Source: Marilutibacter aestuarii (GTDB taxonomy: Bacteria > Pseudomonadota > Gammaproteobacteria > Xanthomonadales > Xanthomonadaceae). Taken from it: a stretch of DNA of 64,000 nucleotides. Location of the stretch: NCBI RefSeq assembly GCF_006546775.1, contig NZ_VICE01000133.1:17057-81056 (forward strand). The letters are read 5' to 3'. Shown in pieces: positions 40,684 to 50,746 of the stretch (position 1 is the stretch's first letter; each line of letters starts with the position of its first letter). The translations under genes and the position numbers were made by a program. The notes below the pieces were generated by a model. That model had not been told where the DNA came from, did no database searches, and saw nothing but the letters and a program-made list of their open reading frames with translations.

Positions 40684-42840
40684 TCAGCGACGCCTGAGCC
40701 GCCAGCAGCGATGGATGCGGCTGTTGCGGGCGAAATCGGGTGGTAGCGTCTCGGGGCTGATTTCTTCGCAGTCCGCGAAGGCCGCGACCGCCGCCTCGTC
40801 CATGCGGAAGCGGCGGAAATTGTTCGAGAAGTACGCCACGCCGTCCGGCGCGAGGTGCGTGACCACTCCACGCAGCAGGCGGACGTGCTCGGCCTGGATG
40901 TCGAAGTCCTGGGCGCGCTTGGAGTTGGAGAACGTGGGCGGATCGCAGAACACCAGGTCGTACTCGCCGCTGGTGGCCTCGAGCCACTCCATCACGTCGG
41001 CCTGGACCAGCTGGTGCAGGCGGCCGCCGATGCCGTTGGCGGCCAGGTTGTCGGCGCACCACTGCAGGTAGGTCGCGGAGAGATCGACGGTGGTGGTCGC
41101 GCGCGCACCGCCCACCGCGGCCTGCACGGTGGCCGCGCCGGTGTAGCCGAACAGGTTCAGGAACCGCGTGTCATCGGCCTCCTCGAACAGGCGCATGCGC
41201 AGGGGGCGGTGGTCGAGGAACAGTCCGGTGTCGAGGTAGTCGAACAGGTTGACGCGCAGACGCGCCTCGCCCTCGCGCACCGGGAGGAACTCGCCGCGCG
41301 TGTCGAAGGTGCCGTACTTGCTGCCGCCCTTGCCACGTGCACGCGTCTTGAGCGCCAACTGCTCGCGCGGGACCTCGAAGACCTCGCGCGCGGCGGCCAT
41401 CAGCTCGTTGCGACGGCGGCGCTGGTCGGCCTCGGGGATCGTCGCCGGCGCGGCGTATTCCTGGACGTGCAGGAAGGTGCGCGACGGCGACTCATCGGTC
41501 TCGTAGACGTCGATCGCGGCGGCGTACTCGGGCAGGTCGGCATCGTAGGCGCGGAAGCAGGTGATGCTCTCCTGCCGTCGCCAGGCCTTGAGCTTGCGCA
41601 GGTTGCGGCGCAGGCGGTTGGCCACCATCCGCGCACCCTCGTCCAGCTCCGGCCGGGATTCGACGACGCGCTGCGGCGGCGCCACCGGATCGACCGCGAT
41701 CAGGCTGCACTCGATCGCGCCGTTGAACAGCTGGTAGACCTTCGCCGCGCGCAGGCCGGTGGCGCGTGCCAGTTCGGCGTCGCCGCAGAGCAGGCTCGCG
41801 CGCCAGGCCGGCACGGCACGGCGCAGCGCGTCGCCCAACGCGCGATAAAGCGAAGGATCGGCCGCCAGGCGCGCATCGTAGGGCGGGTTGCAGACCACCA
41901 GCCCTCTCGCCGCCGGATGCGCGGGCAGGCGCTCGATGTCGGCGTGGTCCCAGGCGATCATCCCGGTCAGGCCGGCGAGCGAGGCGTTGTCGCGCGCGGC
42001 GCGGATCGCCGCCGGATCGCTGTCGCTGCCGAAGAAACAGGGGCGCAATGCGTTCATGCCGGCGGCCTCGCGCTGGCGCGCCTCGTCGACCAGGCGCTTC
42101 CACGCGTCGATATCAAAGCCCCGCCACCGCGTCGGTCGCATCGCCCCGTAACGCGACAGCCCGGGCGCGGCGTCGGCCGCCATCAGCGCGCCTTCGATCA
42201 CCAGGGTGCCGCTGCCGCACATCGGGTCGAGCAGCGCGCCGCCCTCGGCATGGATCCGTGGCCATTGCCCGCGCAGGAGCACGGCGGCGGCCAGGGTCTC
42301 CTTCAGCGGTGCTTCGCCCTGGTGCTGGCGCCAGCCGCGGCGGTGCAACGGGCCGCCGCCGAGGTCGACCGAGAGGATCGCCCGCCCCTTGCGGATGACG
42401 AGGTTGAGCCGAAGGTCGGGCGCATCGAGGTCGACGTCCGGACGCTGCCCGCTGGCCTCTCGCATCACGTCGACGACGGCGTCCTTGACCCGTTGCGCCG
42501 CGTAGCGCTCATGGGTGATGGCATCGCCCGACACATGCGCGTCCACGGCGAGGCTGTGCCCCGGCTCGAGGTGCTCGGTCCAGTCGATCGAGCGCGCGCC
42601 CGCGTACAGCGCCGCTTCGTCGGGGCAGTCGAACTCCAGCAGGGGCCACAGCACGCGGCTGGCCAGGCGCGACCACAGCACGGCCCGCTGCGCATCGACC
42701 AGGCGGCCGACGGCATTGACCCCGGCGACGGTGGCCTTGGCGCTCTCGCAGCCGAGGGCGGCCAGCTCGTCGGCCAGCAGGTATTCCAGCCCCTTGCCGC
42801 AACTGGCGAAAAAGCGCGCGGGCGCGGAGACGTCGTTCAT
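40684..42840 (-). CDS. rlmL: Bifunctional 23S rRNA methyltransferase RlmKL
   Basis: Two fused SAM-dependent methyltransferases modifying 23S rRNA at G2445 (m2G) and G2069 (m7G). 718 residues, the usual fused length. N-terminal THUMP domain, then RlmL with [17 protein letters not shown] and CNPPYDARL. RlmK half: [15 protein letters not shown] and [20 protein letters not shown] at 42840 overlaps the upstream hydrolase stop by four bases. The extra N-terminal residues of the longer frame fall inside the hydrolase gene. Confidence 0.95.
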   Translation of the reverse strand: MNDVSAPARFFASCGKGLEYLLADELAALGCESAKATVAGVNAVGRLVDAQRAVLWSRLASRVLWPLLEFDCPDEAALYAGARSIDWTEHLEPGHSLAVDAHVSGDAITHERYAAQRVKDAVVDVMREASGQRPDVDLDAPDLRLNLVIRKGRAILSVDLGGGPLHRRGWRQHQGEAPLKETLAAAVLLRGQWPRIHAEGGALLDPMCGSGTLVIEGALMAADAAPGLSRYGAMRPTRWRGFDIDAWKRLVDEARQREAAGMNALRPCFFGSDSDPAAIRAARDNASLAGLTGMIAWDHADIERLPAHPAARGLVVCNPPYDARLAADPSLYRALGDALRRAVPAWRASLLCGDAELARATGLRAAKVYQLFNGAIECSLIAVDPVAPPQRVVESRPELDEGARMVANRLRRNLRKLKAWRRQESITCFRAYDADLPEYAAAIDVYETDESPSRTFLHVQEYAAPATIPEADQRRRRNELMAAAREVFEVPREQLALKTRARGKGGSKYGTFDTRGEFLPVREGEARLRVNLFDYLDTGLFLDHRPLRMRLFEEADDTRFLNLFGYTGAATVQAAVGGARATTTVDLSATYLQWCADNLAANGIGGRLHQLVQADVMEWLEATSGEYDLVFCDPPTFSNSKRAQDFDIQAEHVRLLRGVVTHLAPDGVAYFSNNFRRFRMDEAAVAAFADCEEISPETLPPDFARNSRIHRCWRLRRR

Positions 42841-43379
42841 GCGCGCCGGGACCGGCCCAGCGACGCCAGCAGCGCGGCGAAGGCCTCCGCGCTCGCGTCC
42901 ACGTGCGAGGCCAGGCGATGGCTGTCGTCGACCAGCAGCAGGCGCGCGTGCCGCGTCTGCGCCCATGCGAACACGTCGCTGGCGGGGATCAGCTCGTCAT
43001 GCCAGCCATGGACGATCGAGATCGGCACGTCGGCGGCTTCCAGTCGCGGCGCGTGGCCCATCTGCACCGGCGGCGCCATCAGGAACAGCCCGGCGACGGG
43101 CAACAGCGTCGACGCGCGCCCGGATATCCAGGCGCCGAGGCTCGAGCCCGCCAGTACCAGCGGTCCGCGCGCCGCGGCCGCATGCGCCAGGCCGATCAGG
43201 CGCTGCAGGCGGGCAGCCACGTCGCCCAGTTCGCTGACGTCGCGGCGGGCGTCCAGGTCGGTGTAATCGGGGCGATCATGGGTCCAGCCCAGGTGTTCGG
43301 CCGCCTCGGCAAGCGCGGTGACCTTGGTCGCGTCCGGGCCGCTCTCGAAGCCGTGCGACAGGATGCAGTGTCCGCGCAT
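42837..43379 (-). CDS. Small alpha/beta hydrolase (YqiA/RBBP9-like)
   Basis: Soluble serine hydrolase-like protein of 180 residues. Strand-turn-helix start [15 protein letters not shown], nucleophile elbow [12 protein letters not shown] (Ser in GSSLG), acid in HGWHDELIP and His in DDSHRLASH: a complete Ser-Asp-His triad. Substrate unknown. Stop overlaps the rlmL start (ATGA), and its own start lies two bases before the MOSC stop region, so MOSC - hydrolase - rlmKL form a tight operon. Confidence 0.88.
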   Translation of the reverse strand: MRGHCILSHGFESGPDATKVTALAEAAEHLGWTHDRPDYTDLDARRDVSELGDVAARLQRLIGLAHAAAARGPLVLAGSSLGAWISGRASTLLPVAGLFLMAPPVQMGHAPRLEAADVPISIVHGWHDELIPASDVFAWAQTRHARLLLVDDSHRLASHVDASAEAFAALLASLGRSRRA

Positions 43380-43381
43380 GT

Positions 43382-43912
43382 TCAGCTGCCCTCGCCCACG
43401 GTGGCCGCGGCGTCCGCCGGCAGTGCCTCGACGGCGTCGCCCAGGCGCAGCGCGCCGCCTTCGACGATGCGCGCGCACAGCCCGCCCATGCCGCGCATGG
43501 CGTTGTAGCCGCCCGCGCCCAGCGCGTCTTCCATGCGCGAACACGGATCGCAGGGTTCGGTGCCTTCCAGCACGGCGTCGCCGATGCGGAAGCGGCGTCC
43601 CTTCAATGCGACCAGCGGGATCCCGGAGACCACCAGGTTGCGGCGCAGGGTGGCCGGCGACACGGCGTCGTGTCCGGCCAGCGAGGCGATCGCGGGCAGG
43701 TGTTCGGCCTGGATGAGGGTCAGGCCGCGCTTGCCGCTGCCGCCGGCGTAGCGGTCGCCGACCAGGCCGGCGCCCGCGACCGCGCGGGCCTCTTCGACGG
43801 CGTCCATCGGCACGTCGCGGGCCGGGCGCAGGCCGATCCATTCGACCCGACCGGACCGGGGCAGTCGGGCCATCAGCTGGCCCAGTGGGGAATCGGCGGG
43901 GGGCAGTTTCAT
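43382..43912 (-). CDS. MOSC-domain protein
   Basis: Soluble protein of 176 residues with a MOSC domain, the sulfur-carrier module found in molybdenum cofactor sulfurases and YiiM. Seen: RVEWIGLRPARDVPMDAVEEA, GLVGDRYAGGSGKRGLTLIQAEHL, RRNLVVSGIPLVALKGRRFRIGD and the Cys-bearing EGTEPCDPCSRMEDALG. This short form resembles YiiM/YuaD-like proteins. Substrate unproven. First gene of the MOSC - hydrolase - rlmKL group. Confidence 0.88.
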   Translation of the reverse strand: MKLPPADSPLGQLMARLPRSGRVEWIGLRPARDVPMDAVEEARAVAGAGLVGDRYAGGSGKRGLTLIQAEHLPAIASLAGHDAVSPATLRRNLVVSGIPLVALKGRRFRIGDAVLEGTEPCDPCSRMEDALGAGGYNAMRGMGGLCARIVEGGALRLGDAVEALPADAAATVGEGS

Positions 43913-43984
43913 GCGGGGCTCGTGGCTGGACCGGCGGCGCGACCGCGCGCGGCGGGGACGGTGGCGAATGGTAGCATCCGGGCC

Positions 43985-44545
43985 ATGCCCGCCCCGCCGA
44001 TCGTCCACTCGCCCCTGCCCTACGAGGCCCGGCTTCAGGCCCGGGACCGGGCCGCGATCGACCTCGTGGTGATCCACTGCACGGAACTGCCCGACCTGGC
44101 GACCGCGCGCGAGTTCGGCGAGCAGGTCCATTACGCCGGCAGTGGCACCGGCAACAGCGGGCACTTCTACATCGATCGCGACGGCAGCGTGCACCAGTAC
44201 GTCGACATCGACCGCGTCGCCCACCACACGCGCGGCCACAACGCCCGCTCGATCGGCATCGAACTGGTCAACACCGGGCGCTGGCCGCGCTGGCTGGACG
44301 CGGAGCACCAGGCGATGGACGAGCCCTACGGCGAGGTGCAGGTCGCCGCCCTGCTGGGACTCCTGGAATCCCTGCGCGGGCAGCTCCCGGGACTGGCCTG
44401 GATCGCTGGCCACGAGGACCTGGACACGACCGAGGTCGAGGCCCGCGACGATCCCGGCAGGCGCGTGCGACGCAAGCGCGACCCGGGCCCACTGTTCCCC
44501 TGGAAGTCCGTACTGGCCACCTGCGGACTGCAGCGACTGGCCTGA
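43985..44545 (+). CDS. AmpD-like N-acetylmuramoyl-L-alanine amidase (Amidase_2)
   Basis: Zinc amidase of about 186 residues without a signal peptide, so probably cytosolic like AmpD, cleaving the muropeptide amide bond. Zinc ligands inferred: His31 (VVIHCTELP), His in AGHEDLD, Asp in RKRDPGPLFPW; catalytic Glu93 (GIELVNTG). The loop between the second and third ligands is longer and more charged than in AmpD. Could act in anhydromuropeptide recycling; no AmpE or beta-lactamase gene is adjacent. ATG at 43985 is chosen as the start of family similarity. Confidence 0.88.
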   Translation: MPAPPIVHSPLPYEARLQARDRAAIDLVVIHCTELPDLATAREFGEQVHYAGSGTGNSGHFYIDRDGSVHQYVDIDRVAHHTRGHNARSIGIELVNTGRWPRWLDAEHQAMDEPYGEVQVAALLGLLESLRGQLPGLAWIAGHEDLDTTEVEARDDPGRRVRRKRDPGPLFPWKSVLATCGLQRLA

Positions 44546-44645
44546 TCGCGGGCGGGGCGGGCGCGCCGCCGGGCCCTGTCGCACCGTGCAGGGTGCGCGC
44601 AGGTCGCCGGCTATACTGGCCCGCCCTGACCGCCGACGCCCGCGC

Positions 44646-45542
44646 ATGAGCTCTGCCGTTTCCGAACTGATCGAACTGCTGTCGCTGGAGCGCCTCGAGG
44701 ACAACCTGTTCCGTGGCCAGAGCCGTGACATCGGCACCAAGTACGTGTTCGGTGGCCAGGTACTGGGCCAGGCCCTGTCGGCCGCGCAGGCGACGATGCA
44801 GGACCCGCGCGCCGCGCACTCGCTGCACGCCTATTTCCTGAAGGCGGGGGACATCCGCGCGCCGATCGTCTACCAGGTCGATCGCACCCGCGACGGCGGC
44901 AGTTTTTCGGTGCGCCGGGTCACCGCGATCCAGCATGGCCAGCCGATCTTCTTCCTCGCCGCCTCGTTCCAGAAGCACGAAGACGGCGCCGCGCACCAGT
45001 TGTCGATGCCCGAGGTCCCCAAGCCCGAGGACATCGCCCCGGCCCCGGCGGTACCCGACGAGGTGATGAAGACGCTGCCGACCAAGATCCAGCGCTGGCT
45101 CTCGCGCGGCGGCCCGTTCGAGTTCCGCCACGTCTATCCGCGCGACGAGCTGCAGCCGCCCAAGCGCCCGCCTTACCAGCAGGTGTGGTTCCGCCTGGCG
45201 GAAAAGGTCGACGACGCGCCCGAACTGCACCGCGCGCTGCTCGCCTACGCCTCGGACTTCCACCTGCTCGGCACGGCCACTTTCCCGCACGGCATCAGCT
45301 ACTACCAGCCCAACGTGCAGATGGCCTCGCTCGACCACGCGCTGTGGTTCCATCGTCCGTTCCGGGCCGACGACTGGCTGCTGTACTCGATCGACAGCCC
45401 CAGCGCGCAGGCCGGCCGCGGCCTTGCCCGCGGCCAGATCTTCGATCGCGAGGGCCGCCTGGTGGCCAGCACCGCGCAGGAAGGCCTGATCCGCGTGGTC
45501 GAGGACGCGGCGGCCGCGCTGCACGTTCCGGCGAAGCACTGA
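44646..45542 (+). CDS. tesB: Acyl-CoA thioesterase II
   Basis: Double hot-dog thioesterase of 298 residues hydrolysing medium/long acyl-CoA. N-terminal hot dog: LIELLSLERLEDNLFRGQS, VFGGQVLGQAL, HSLHAYFLKAGD. C-terminal hot dog with the catalytic Asp region FLG-like HALWFHRPFRADDWLLY and RGLARGQIFDREGRLVAS. Cytoplasmic. Stop is two bases before the next gene start, suggesting co-transcription with the DUF2007 protein. Confidence 0.95.
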   Translation: MSSAVSELIELLSLERLEDNLFRGQSRDIGTKYVFGGQVLGQALSAAQATMQDPRAAHSLHAYFLKAGDIRAPIVYQVDRTRDGGSFSVRRVTAIQHGQPIFFLAASFQKHEDGAAHQLSMPEVPKPEDIAPAPAVPDEVMKTLPTKIQRWLSRGGPFEFRHVYPRDELQPPKRPPYQQVWFRLAEKVDDAPELHRALLAYASDFHLLGTATFPHGISYYQPNVQMASLDHALWFHRPFRADDWLLYSIDSPSAQAGRGLARGQIFDREGRLVASTAQEGLIRVVEDAAAALHVPAKH

Positions 45543-45544
45543 AC

Positions 45545-46429
45545 ATGCGCCAGGTATTCAGCAGTCCCCGCGTTGAGAACGTCGAAGCCGTCGCCCGGTT
45601 GCTGGCCGAGGCCGGCATCGAGGTCCGCATCACCGATGGCCGCTCGTACCGCGGCAATCGTCGCGGCAACTTCAGCTACCGCGACAGCAGCGGGCCGAAG
45701 GCGGCCGTCTGGGTGGTGCAGTCCAGCGACCAGGTCCGTGCCCGCGAGATCCTCCGCGAGGCGGGGCTGATCGACTCCACCCGCCAGCGCGACAGCTTCG
45801 TGGCGAACTTCCGCGAACCGGAAGCGACGACGGCAGGGGGCGATGCGCGTCAGCGCCGTGTGGTCCGCATCAAGTACGCCATGCTCGTGGTGCTGCTCAT
45901 CGCCGCGGGCGCACTCACCGTGCACATGATCCGCAACCGTCCCCAGGCCACCGGCCCCGCGGTCAGCACGCCGACGATTCCGCAGCCATTGCCCGAGCGG
46001 CAGGAAGCGCGCGAGCCCTTCGACGGCAGCATCCAGCCCACCCTCACGGCGATCGCCGAGGCCGTATTCGTGCACGAGCTGGGCGGGGTCCGGCTCGACA
46101 TCGCCTGCATGTCGGTCGACGGCCACGATGCACCCGCGCCGCTCATCGAGGCGGTGCAGGCGCGCCTGGGCGACACGGGCGTCCAGCTGGTGTCGTCGTC
46201 GAACTGCGAGCGCTTCGCCGACGAGGACCCCGGCAGCCGCCACCGGGCGAGCGGCCGGCCGGCGATGCTGGTCGACGTCGGGCGCTTCCGCGCGCACGCC
46301 GCCGACGCCGGCGAGGTGGAGTACACCGCGTACCACCATCGCCTGTTCGCGACCTACAGGACGCTTGAGGTGCGGCGCATCGAGGGCCGCTGGCAGGTCG
46401 TGAAGGTGTTGCGCGGCGCGTCGATCTGA
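45545..46429 (+). CDS. DUF2007-containing membrane protein ('pathogenicity-like')
   Basis: About 294 residues in three parts. Residues 1-75 form a DUF2007-like putative signal-transducing domain (VENVEAVARLLAEAGIEVRITDG, AVWVVQSSDQVRAREILREAG). One transmembrane helix (YAMLVVLLIAAGALTVHMI, about 110-130) follows, then a periplasmic alpha/beta domain (TAIAEAVFVHELGGVRLDIACMSVDG, EVRRIEGRWQVVKVL). Xanthomonas annotations call such proteins pathogenicity-like; no biochemical role is known to me. The gene is likely co-transcribed with tesB. Confidence 0.75.
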   Translation: MRQVFSSPRVENVEAVARLLAEAGIEVRITDGRSYRGNRRGNFSYRDSSGPKAAVWVVQSSDQVRAREILREAGLIDSTRQRDSFVANFREPEATTAGGDARQRRVVRIKYAMLVVLLIAAGALTVHMIRNRPQATGPAVSTPTIPQPLPERQEAREPFDGSIQPTLTAIAEAVFVHELGGVRLDIACMSVDGHDAPAPLIEAVQARLGDTGVQLVSSSNCERFADEDPGSRHRASGRPAMLVDVGRFRAHAADAGEVEYTAYHHRLFATYRTLEVRRIEGRWQVVKVLRGASI

Positions 46430-46528
46430 GGCCACGCCGGGGCCGGGCGGCGGCACCGTCACGTTTTCCGCCGCGCTTCGTCTTGGGACCAGGATGCGCG
46501 GCCTTGGCGCATCGAACCGGAGAACCCC

Positions 46529-47752
46529 ATGAACGCCATCGCCGCCGATTTCGACATCGACCAGCTGGTTGAACACCACCTGCCCGCCGCCCGGCGCGGC
46601 GACGGCGAGGCCTATGCCCGCATCGTCGGCGCCTGCCAGAACTCGATCACCGCCATCGCCCTGGCGATCGTCCGCGACGTGGCCACGAGCGAGGACATCG
46701 CCCAGGAAGCCTTCCTGAAGGCCTGGCAAGGCCTGGACACGTTGAAGAACCAGGCCAGCTTCCTGCCCTGGCTGCGGCAGATCACCCGCAATCTCGCCCG
46801 CGACTACCTGCGCGCCACCCGTACCCGCCCGATGACGGGCTCCGGCGCGGAGGTGGCGATCAACATGGCCGCCGACCCCTCGCCCTCGCCCGCCGAGCGC
46901 CTGTTGCGGACCGAAGAGGAGCAGGCGGCCGCCGACATCATCTCCAGCCTCCCCGAGGACAGCCGCGAGACCCTGCTGCTGTTCTATCGCGAGGGCCAGC
47001 GTTCGAAGCAGGTCGCCGCCCTGCTTGGCCTGAGCGACGCCGCCGTGCGCAAGCGCCTGTCGCGGGCGCGCGAACTGGTCCGTGCCGAAATGCTCGACCG
47101 CTTCGGCGAATTCGCCCGCGGCAGCGCGCCGGGCGCCGCCTTCACCGCGGTCGTGGTCGGCAGCCTGGCCATCGCCTCGCCCGCCGTGAGCGCCGCCGCA
47201 GTCATCGGCAGCGGTCTCGTGGGCGGTGGCCTGGGCAAGCTGGGCAGCGGCGCGATCGCCGGCAGCAGTGTGTCCGGTGGCGTCGCCGGTAGCGCGATGG
47301 CGGTGGTCGCCAACGCCGCCTTGCTGGATGCCGACACGGTCGCAATGGCGGCGCTGGGCGGGCTGGGCGGACTGGTCGGTGCCGCGGCGACGCTGTGGTA
47401 CCTGCTGCGGCTGGCGCAAACCCCCGGCGAGCGCCAGCAGGTGCTGCGCTTCATGCGCCTCAATACCGTCACCGGGGCGGCGTGGGGCGGCGCGATGGTG
47501 CTGGCGTTCACGCTGGTGCCGCAGTGGTGGTCGCTCCCGATCGTCTTCCTGGCCGGCATGGGCCTGATCAACTACCAGTACCTGGTGCTGCTGCCGCGGA
47601 TCATGGACCCGATCCTGGCCTACCCGGTGAACCAGCGCCGGCGTCGCTGCTACGAATACACCCTGGGACGAACCGCCGTGCTCTACAGCTCGCTGCTGGC
47701 GACGGCCGTCATCGCGATTGCCGTGGTGAGATCAAGCGACTTCCCGATCTGA
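46529..47752 (+). CDS. ECF sigma factor fused to a C-terminal membrane domain
   Basis: 407 residues. Residues 20-200 are an ECF sigma factor: region 2 (YARIVGACQNSITAIALAIV, DIAQEAFLKAWQGL, FLPWLRQITRNLARDYLR) and region 4 (LPEDSRETLLLFYREGQRS, LLGLSDAAVRKRLSRAREL). After about residue 205 comes a Gly/Ala-rich region and then five or so hydrophobic segments ending AVLYSSLLATAVIAIAVVRSS. No anti-sigma gene is next door, so the membrane part may hold the sigma domain at the membrane. RBS GGAGAA precedes the ATG. ECF sigma factors with extra C-terminal domains are known, but this combination is unusual. Confidence 0.85.
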   Translation: MNAIAADFDIDQLVEHHLPAARRGDGEAYARIVGACQNSITAIALAIVRDVATSEDIAQEAFLKAWQGLDTLKNQASFLPWLRQITRNLARDYLRATRTRPMTGSGAEVAINMAADPSPSPAERLLRTEEEQAAADIISSLPEDSRETLLLFYREGQRSKQVAALLGLSDAAVRKRLSRARELVRAEMLDRFGEFARGSAPGAAFTAVVVGSLAIASPAVSAAAVIGSGLVGGGLGKLGSGAIAGSSVSGGVAGSAMAVVANAALLDADTVAMAALGGLGGLVGAAATLWYLLRLAQTPGERQQVLRFMRLNTVTGAAWGGAMVLAFTLVPQWWSLPIVFLAGMGLINYQYLVLLPRIMDPILAYPVNQRRRRCYEYTLGRTAVLYSSLLATAVIAIAVVRSSDFPI

Positions 47753-47831
47753 AACCCGCCCACCCGCAGACAGCGCCCCGGGTCGGTCAGGACGCGACCC
47801 GCGCCTTCGCCGCAAGGAGCGCGCATGCGCG

Positions 47832-47860
47832 AAAAAAAGCAGGTACCCGAGGGTACCTGC
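47832..47860 (-). terminator. Terminator of the EF-hand gene
   Basis: Perfect 10-bp stem GCAGGTACCC (47839-47848) and GGGTACCTGC (47851-47860) with a two-base loop. On the minus strand the stem is followed by seven T (47838-47832). Confidence 0.9.
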
Positions 47861-47892
47861 AGGGCTCCCCCACAGGAGCATCCAAACTTGAC

Positions 47893-48576
47893 TCAGCGCG
47901 TGGCGCGATCGCCACCGGCCCCATGGCGGCCGCGGTGGTGGCCCGACACCATCCCGCGCTCGGGCCTGGCCTCTTCGGCGCTGAGGTAACCATCGCGGTT
48001 TTCGTCCAGGAAGGCGAAAGCCTTGGCCAGGCGCGGCATGCCGGCCTCGACCTCGGCCTTGCTCAGGCGACCGTCCTTGTTGCCGTCCGCCCCGGCGAAG
48101 CGTTCCTTGTGGCGTTCGGCGGCGCGGGCCTGGAACTCGGCGCGCATCTTCTCGTGCGAGGCTCGAAGCTCGGCGCGCACGATGTAGCCGTCGCGGTTGG
48201 CATCGATGTCGTCGAAGCGCTTGCCAAGCGGCGAGTCGGTACCGGCCTCGACCTTGCTGATGCGACCGTCGGCGTTGGCGTCAAGCGCGACGATGCGCTC
48301 CAGGCCACCTCCCCGGCCGCCGCGGCGATGCATGCGCGCCGGCCGCTCGTCCGCGGTGATGCGGCCGTCGCCGTTGCGGTCCACGCGGTCGAAACGACTG
48401 GCCAGGCGGGGCGAAGCCGCCGCCTCGGCGCGGTCGATCGCGCCGTCGCCATTGCTGTCCAGGCGGACCATGCCGCGGGACGCATCGGGGCCGTCCTTCG
48501 GCGCCTGGGGCGCGGCGATGGCGGTACCGGCCACGAGCGCGGTGGCGATGGCGGCCAGCAGGAGGGAACGATTCAT
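47893..48576 (-). CDS. Secreted EF-hand calcium-binding protein
   Basis: Exported protein of about 227 residues with a signal peptide ([20 protein letters not shown]). Six EF-hand type loops follow in near-regular spacing: [60 protein letters not shown] and [12 protein letters not shown]. All keep Asp at position 1, Asp/Asn at 3 and Glu at 12. An arginine-rich segment ([10 protein letters not shown]) separates loops two and three. Probably a periplasmic or extracellular Ca2+ buffer or sensor; partner unknown. Start at 48576 has CGGAG upstream; 48594 is in frame but less likely. Confidence 0.9.
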   Translation of the reverse strand: MNRSLLLAAIATALVAGTAIAAPQAPKDGPDASRGMVRLDSNGDGAIDRAEAAASPRLASRFDRVDRNGDGRITADERPARMHRRGGRGGGLERIVALDANADGRISKVEAGTDSPLGKRFDDIDANRDGYIVRAELRASHEKMRAEFQARAAERHKERFAGADGNKDGRLSKAEVEAGMPRLAKAFAFLDENRDGYLSAEEARPERGMVSGHHRGRHGAGGDRATR

Positions 48577-48710
48577 GGGCTGTCTCCGGTTCATCGACGC
48601 CCGTTGGCGCCGTTGTAGGAAGAAACGCCCCGCAGGCGACCGGGTTGACGCCGACGCCGGACGGTTCAGGCGCTGGACAGGGCCGCCGCCCACGGCGCTA
48701 TGCTGGCGGC

Positions 48711-49490
48711 ATGGGCAACTCCTCCGGCCGCGACGACAACGACATGCGCCTGTTCCACACGGGCGAGCATGCCTGTGGGTACTGGCCTGAACGCACCGCG
48801 CGCGACCTGGTGCTGGACCCGCGCGATCCCCGCCTGCCCGCCTGGTATCCACAGGCCCTGGAGTGGGGGTTCCGTCGCTCCGGCGACATTGTCTACCGGC
48901 CGCACTGCGCCGGCTGCCGCGCCTGCGTGGCGGTGCGCATCCCAGTGGATGCCTTCCGCGCCGACCGCAGCCAGCGCCGCTGCCTCAAGCGCAACGCCGA
49001 CATCGAAATGCGCATCTGCCAACCGGTGCGCACGGAGGAGCAGTTGGCCCTGTACCGCCGCTACCTGCGTGCGCGCCACGCCGGCGGTGGCATGGACGGC
49101 CATGGGGCGCTGGAGTTCGACCAGTTCCTGGTGGGCAGCTGGAGCGAGGGGCGCTTCATGGAGCTGCGCGAGTCGGGGCCGACGCGCCCGGGCCGACTGC
49201 TGGCGGTCGCCGTCACCGATGTCACCGAGAACGCACTTTCGGCGGTGTATACCTTCTTCGACCCGGATGCGGGCGAGCGCGGACTGGGCACGCTGGCGAT
49301 CCTCAAGCAGATCGAGTGGGCCCGCCGCGAGCGACGCACGCACCTGTACCTGGGCTATTGGATCGCAGGGCACGGCAAGATGGATTACAAGCGTCGTTTC
49401 CACCCCCTCGAGGGCTTCGACGGACACGGCTGGCGCGCGTTCGACAAGGGTGCGCATGCGTTCCCGGCCGATCGAGACGGCATGCCATGA
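48711..49490 (+). CDS. bpt: Aspartate/glutamate leucyltransferase Bpt
   Basis: Transfers Leu from Leu-tRNA to N-terminal Asp/Glu of proteins, marking them for ClpS-ClpAP (bacterial N-degron pathway). About 259 residues. N-terminal ATE domain: [26 protein letters not shown] and the Cys pair [16 protein letters not shown]-terminal acetyltransferase-like fold: [21 protein letters not shown] and [19 protein letters not shown] at 48711; 48744 (MRLFHTG) is an alternative. The EEP gene start overlaps its stop (ATGA). Confidence 0.95.
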   Translation: MGNSSGRDDNDMRLFHTGEHACGYWPERTARDLVLDPRDPRLPAWYPQALEWGFRRSGDIVYRPHCAGCRACVAVRIPVDAFRADRSQRRCLKRNADIEMRICQPVRTEEQLALYRRYLRARHAGGGMDGHGALEFDQFLVGSWSEGRFMELRESGPTRPGRLLAVAVTDVTENALSAVYTFFDPDAGERGLGTLAILKQIEWARRERRTHLYLGYWIAGHGKMDYKRRFHPLEGFDGHGWRAFDKGAHAFPADRDGMP

Positions 49491-50728
49491 GACCCGGCGG
49501 CAGCCTGCACGCTGCGGCCCTCGCCGCGCTCGCGATCACCCTCATGGCAACGGTCGCCTGCGTGCGCGTCAACGTGCATGGCGACCCGCCGCGGCCCTCC
49601 ACCGGACATGGGAGCAGCGCCCTGCGCTTCGCCACCTACAACACCTCGCTCTACGCCAATGACGCGGGGGGCCTGGTCGCGCGACTGGAACGCGGTGATC
49701 CCGATGCGCGTCGCATCGCCGCGGTCCTGCAGCGCGTGCGCCCCGACGTCGTGTTGCTGAACGAATTCGATTTCGACGCGGCCCATCGCGCCGCGGACCT
49801 GTTCCAGCAGCGCTACCTGGGCGAGGCCCAGGCCGGCGGCGGCGACGCCCTCGCCTATCCGTACCGCTACCTCGCTCCGGTCAATACCGGTGTACCCAGC
49901 GGGCTCGACCTCGACCGCGACGGCGAGGTCGGCGGAGAAGGCCGGAGCCGGGGCAATGATGCCTGGGGCTTCGGCCTGCACCCGGGCCAGTACGGCATGC
50001 TGCTGCTGTCGCGCTTCCCGATCGACGAGGCAGGGGTGCGCAGCTTCCGCAAGCTGGCGTGGAGCGCGATGCCGGATGCCCGCCAGCCACGCGACCCGGC
50101 CACGGGCCAGCCCTGGTACCCGGCGGAGGCCTGGTCGCGCCTGAGGCTGTCTTCGAAGTCCCACTGGGACGTACCCGTGCGCACGCCGGCGGGCACCATC
50201 CACGTGCTTGCCGCGCATCCGACGCCACCGGTCTTCGATGGGCCGGAGAACCGGAACGGTGCGCGCAATGCGGACGAGATCCGGCTATGGCGCGAGTACA
50301 TCGGGGGCGACGCACCCTGGCTGTGCGACGACGCGGGCGCCTGCGGCGGCCTGCCGGCCGATGCGCGCTTCGTGATCCTGGGCGACTACAACAACGATCC
50401 CGTCGACGGCGATGGCGACCACGCCGCGATCGTCGAACTGCTCGAGCATCCACGCGTGCTGCGCATGGCCACGCCACGGAGCGAGGGCGCAGTGGAGGCG
50501 GCGGCGCGGTATCCGGACGTCGCGCGCCGCGGCGCGCCCGCCCACGCCACGGGCGACTATGGTCCCCGGGTCGGCACCCTGCGCCTGGACTACGTCCTGC
50601 CGTCGGTCGGCCTGCCGGTCACCGGAAGCGGTGTGTTCTGGCCGCGCACCGGCGCACCGGGCGCCGAGCTGGTCGGCGCCAGCGACCACCGCCTGGTATG
50701 GGTGGACGTGGCGGGCGGCACCGATTAG
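49487..50728 (+). CDS. Endonuclease/exonuclease/phosphatase-family protein, exported
   Basis: About 413 residues with an N-terminal hydrophobic signal ([19 protein letters not shown]), the Cys being a possible lipidation site. EEP fold: [21 protein letters not shown] (Glu metal ligand), [32 protein letters not shown] (Asp-Asn) and the terminal [12 protein letters not shown] (Asp-His). All core catalytic positions appear intact. Substrate unknown: related proteins include phosphodiesterases and nucleases. Start overlaps the bpt stop, so it is translated from the same message. Confidence 0.85.
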   Translation: MRPGGSLHAAALAALAITLMATVACVRVNVHGDPPRPSTGHGSSALRFATYNTSLYANDAGGLVARLERGDPDARRIAAVLQRVRPDVVLLNEFDFDAAHRAADLFQQRYLGEAQAGGGDALAYPYRYLAPVNTGVPSGLDLDRDGEVGGEGRSRGNDAWGFGLHPGQYGMLLLSRFPIDEAGVRSFRKLAWSAMPDARQPRDPATGQPWYPAEAWSRLRLSSKSHWDVPVRTPAGTIHVLAAHPTPPVFDGPENRNGARNADEIRLWREYIGGDAPWLCDDAGACGGLPADARFVILGDYNNDPVDGDGDHAAIVELLEHPRVLRMATPRSEGAVEAAARYPDVARRGAPAHATGDYGPRVGTLRLDYVLPSVGLPVTGSGVFWPRTGAPGAELVGASDHRLVWVDVAGGTD

Positions 50729-50746
50729 GCACCGCTGGCACGCACC

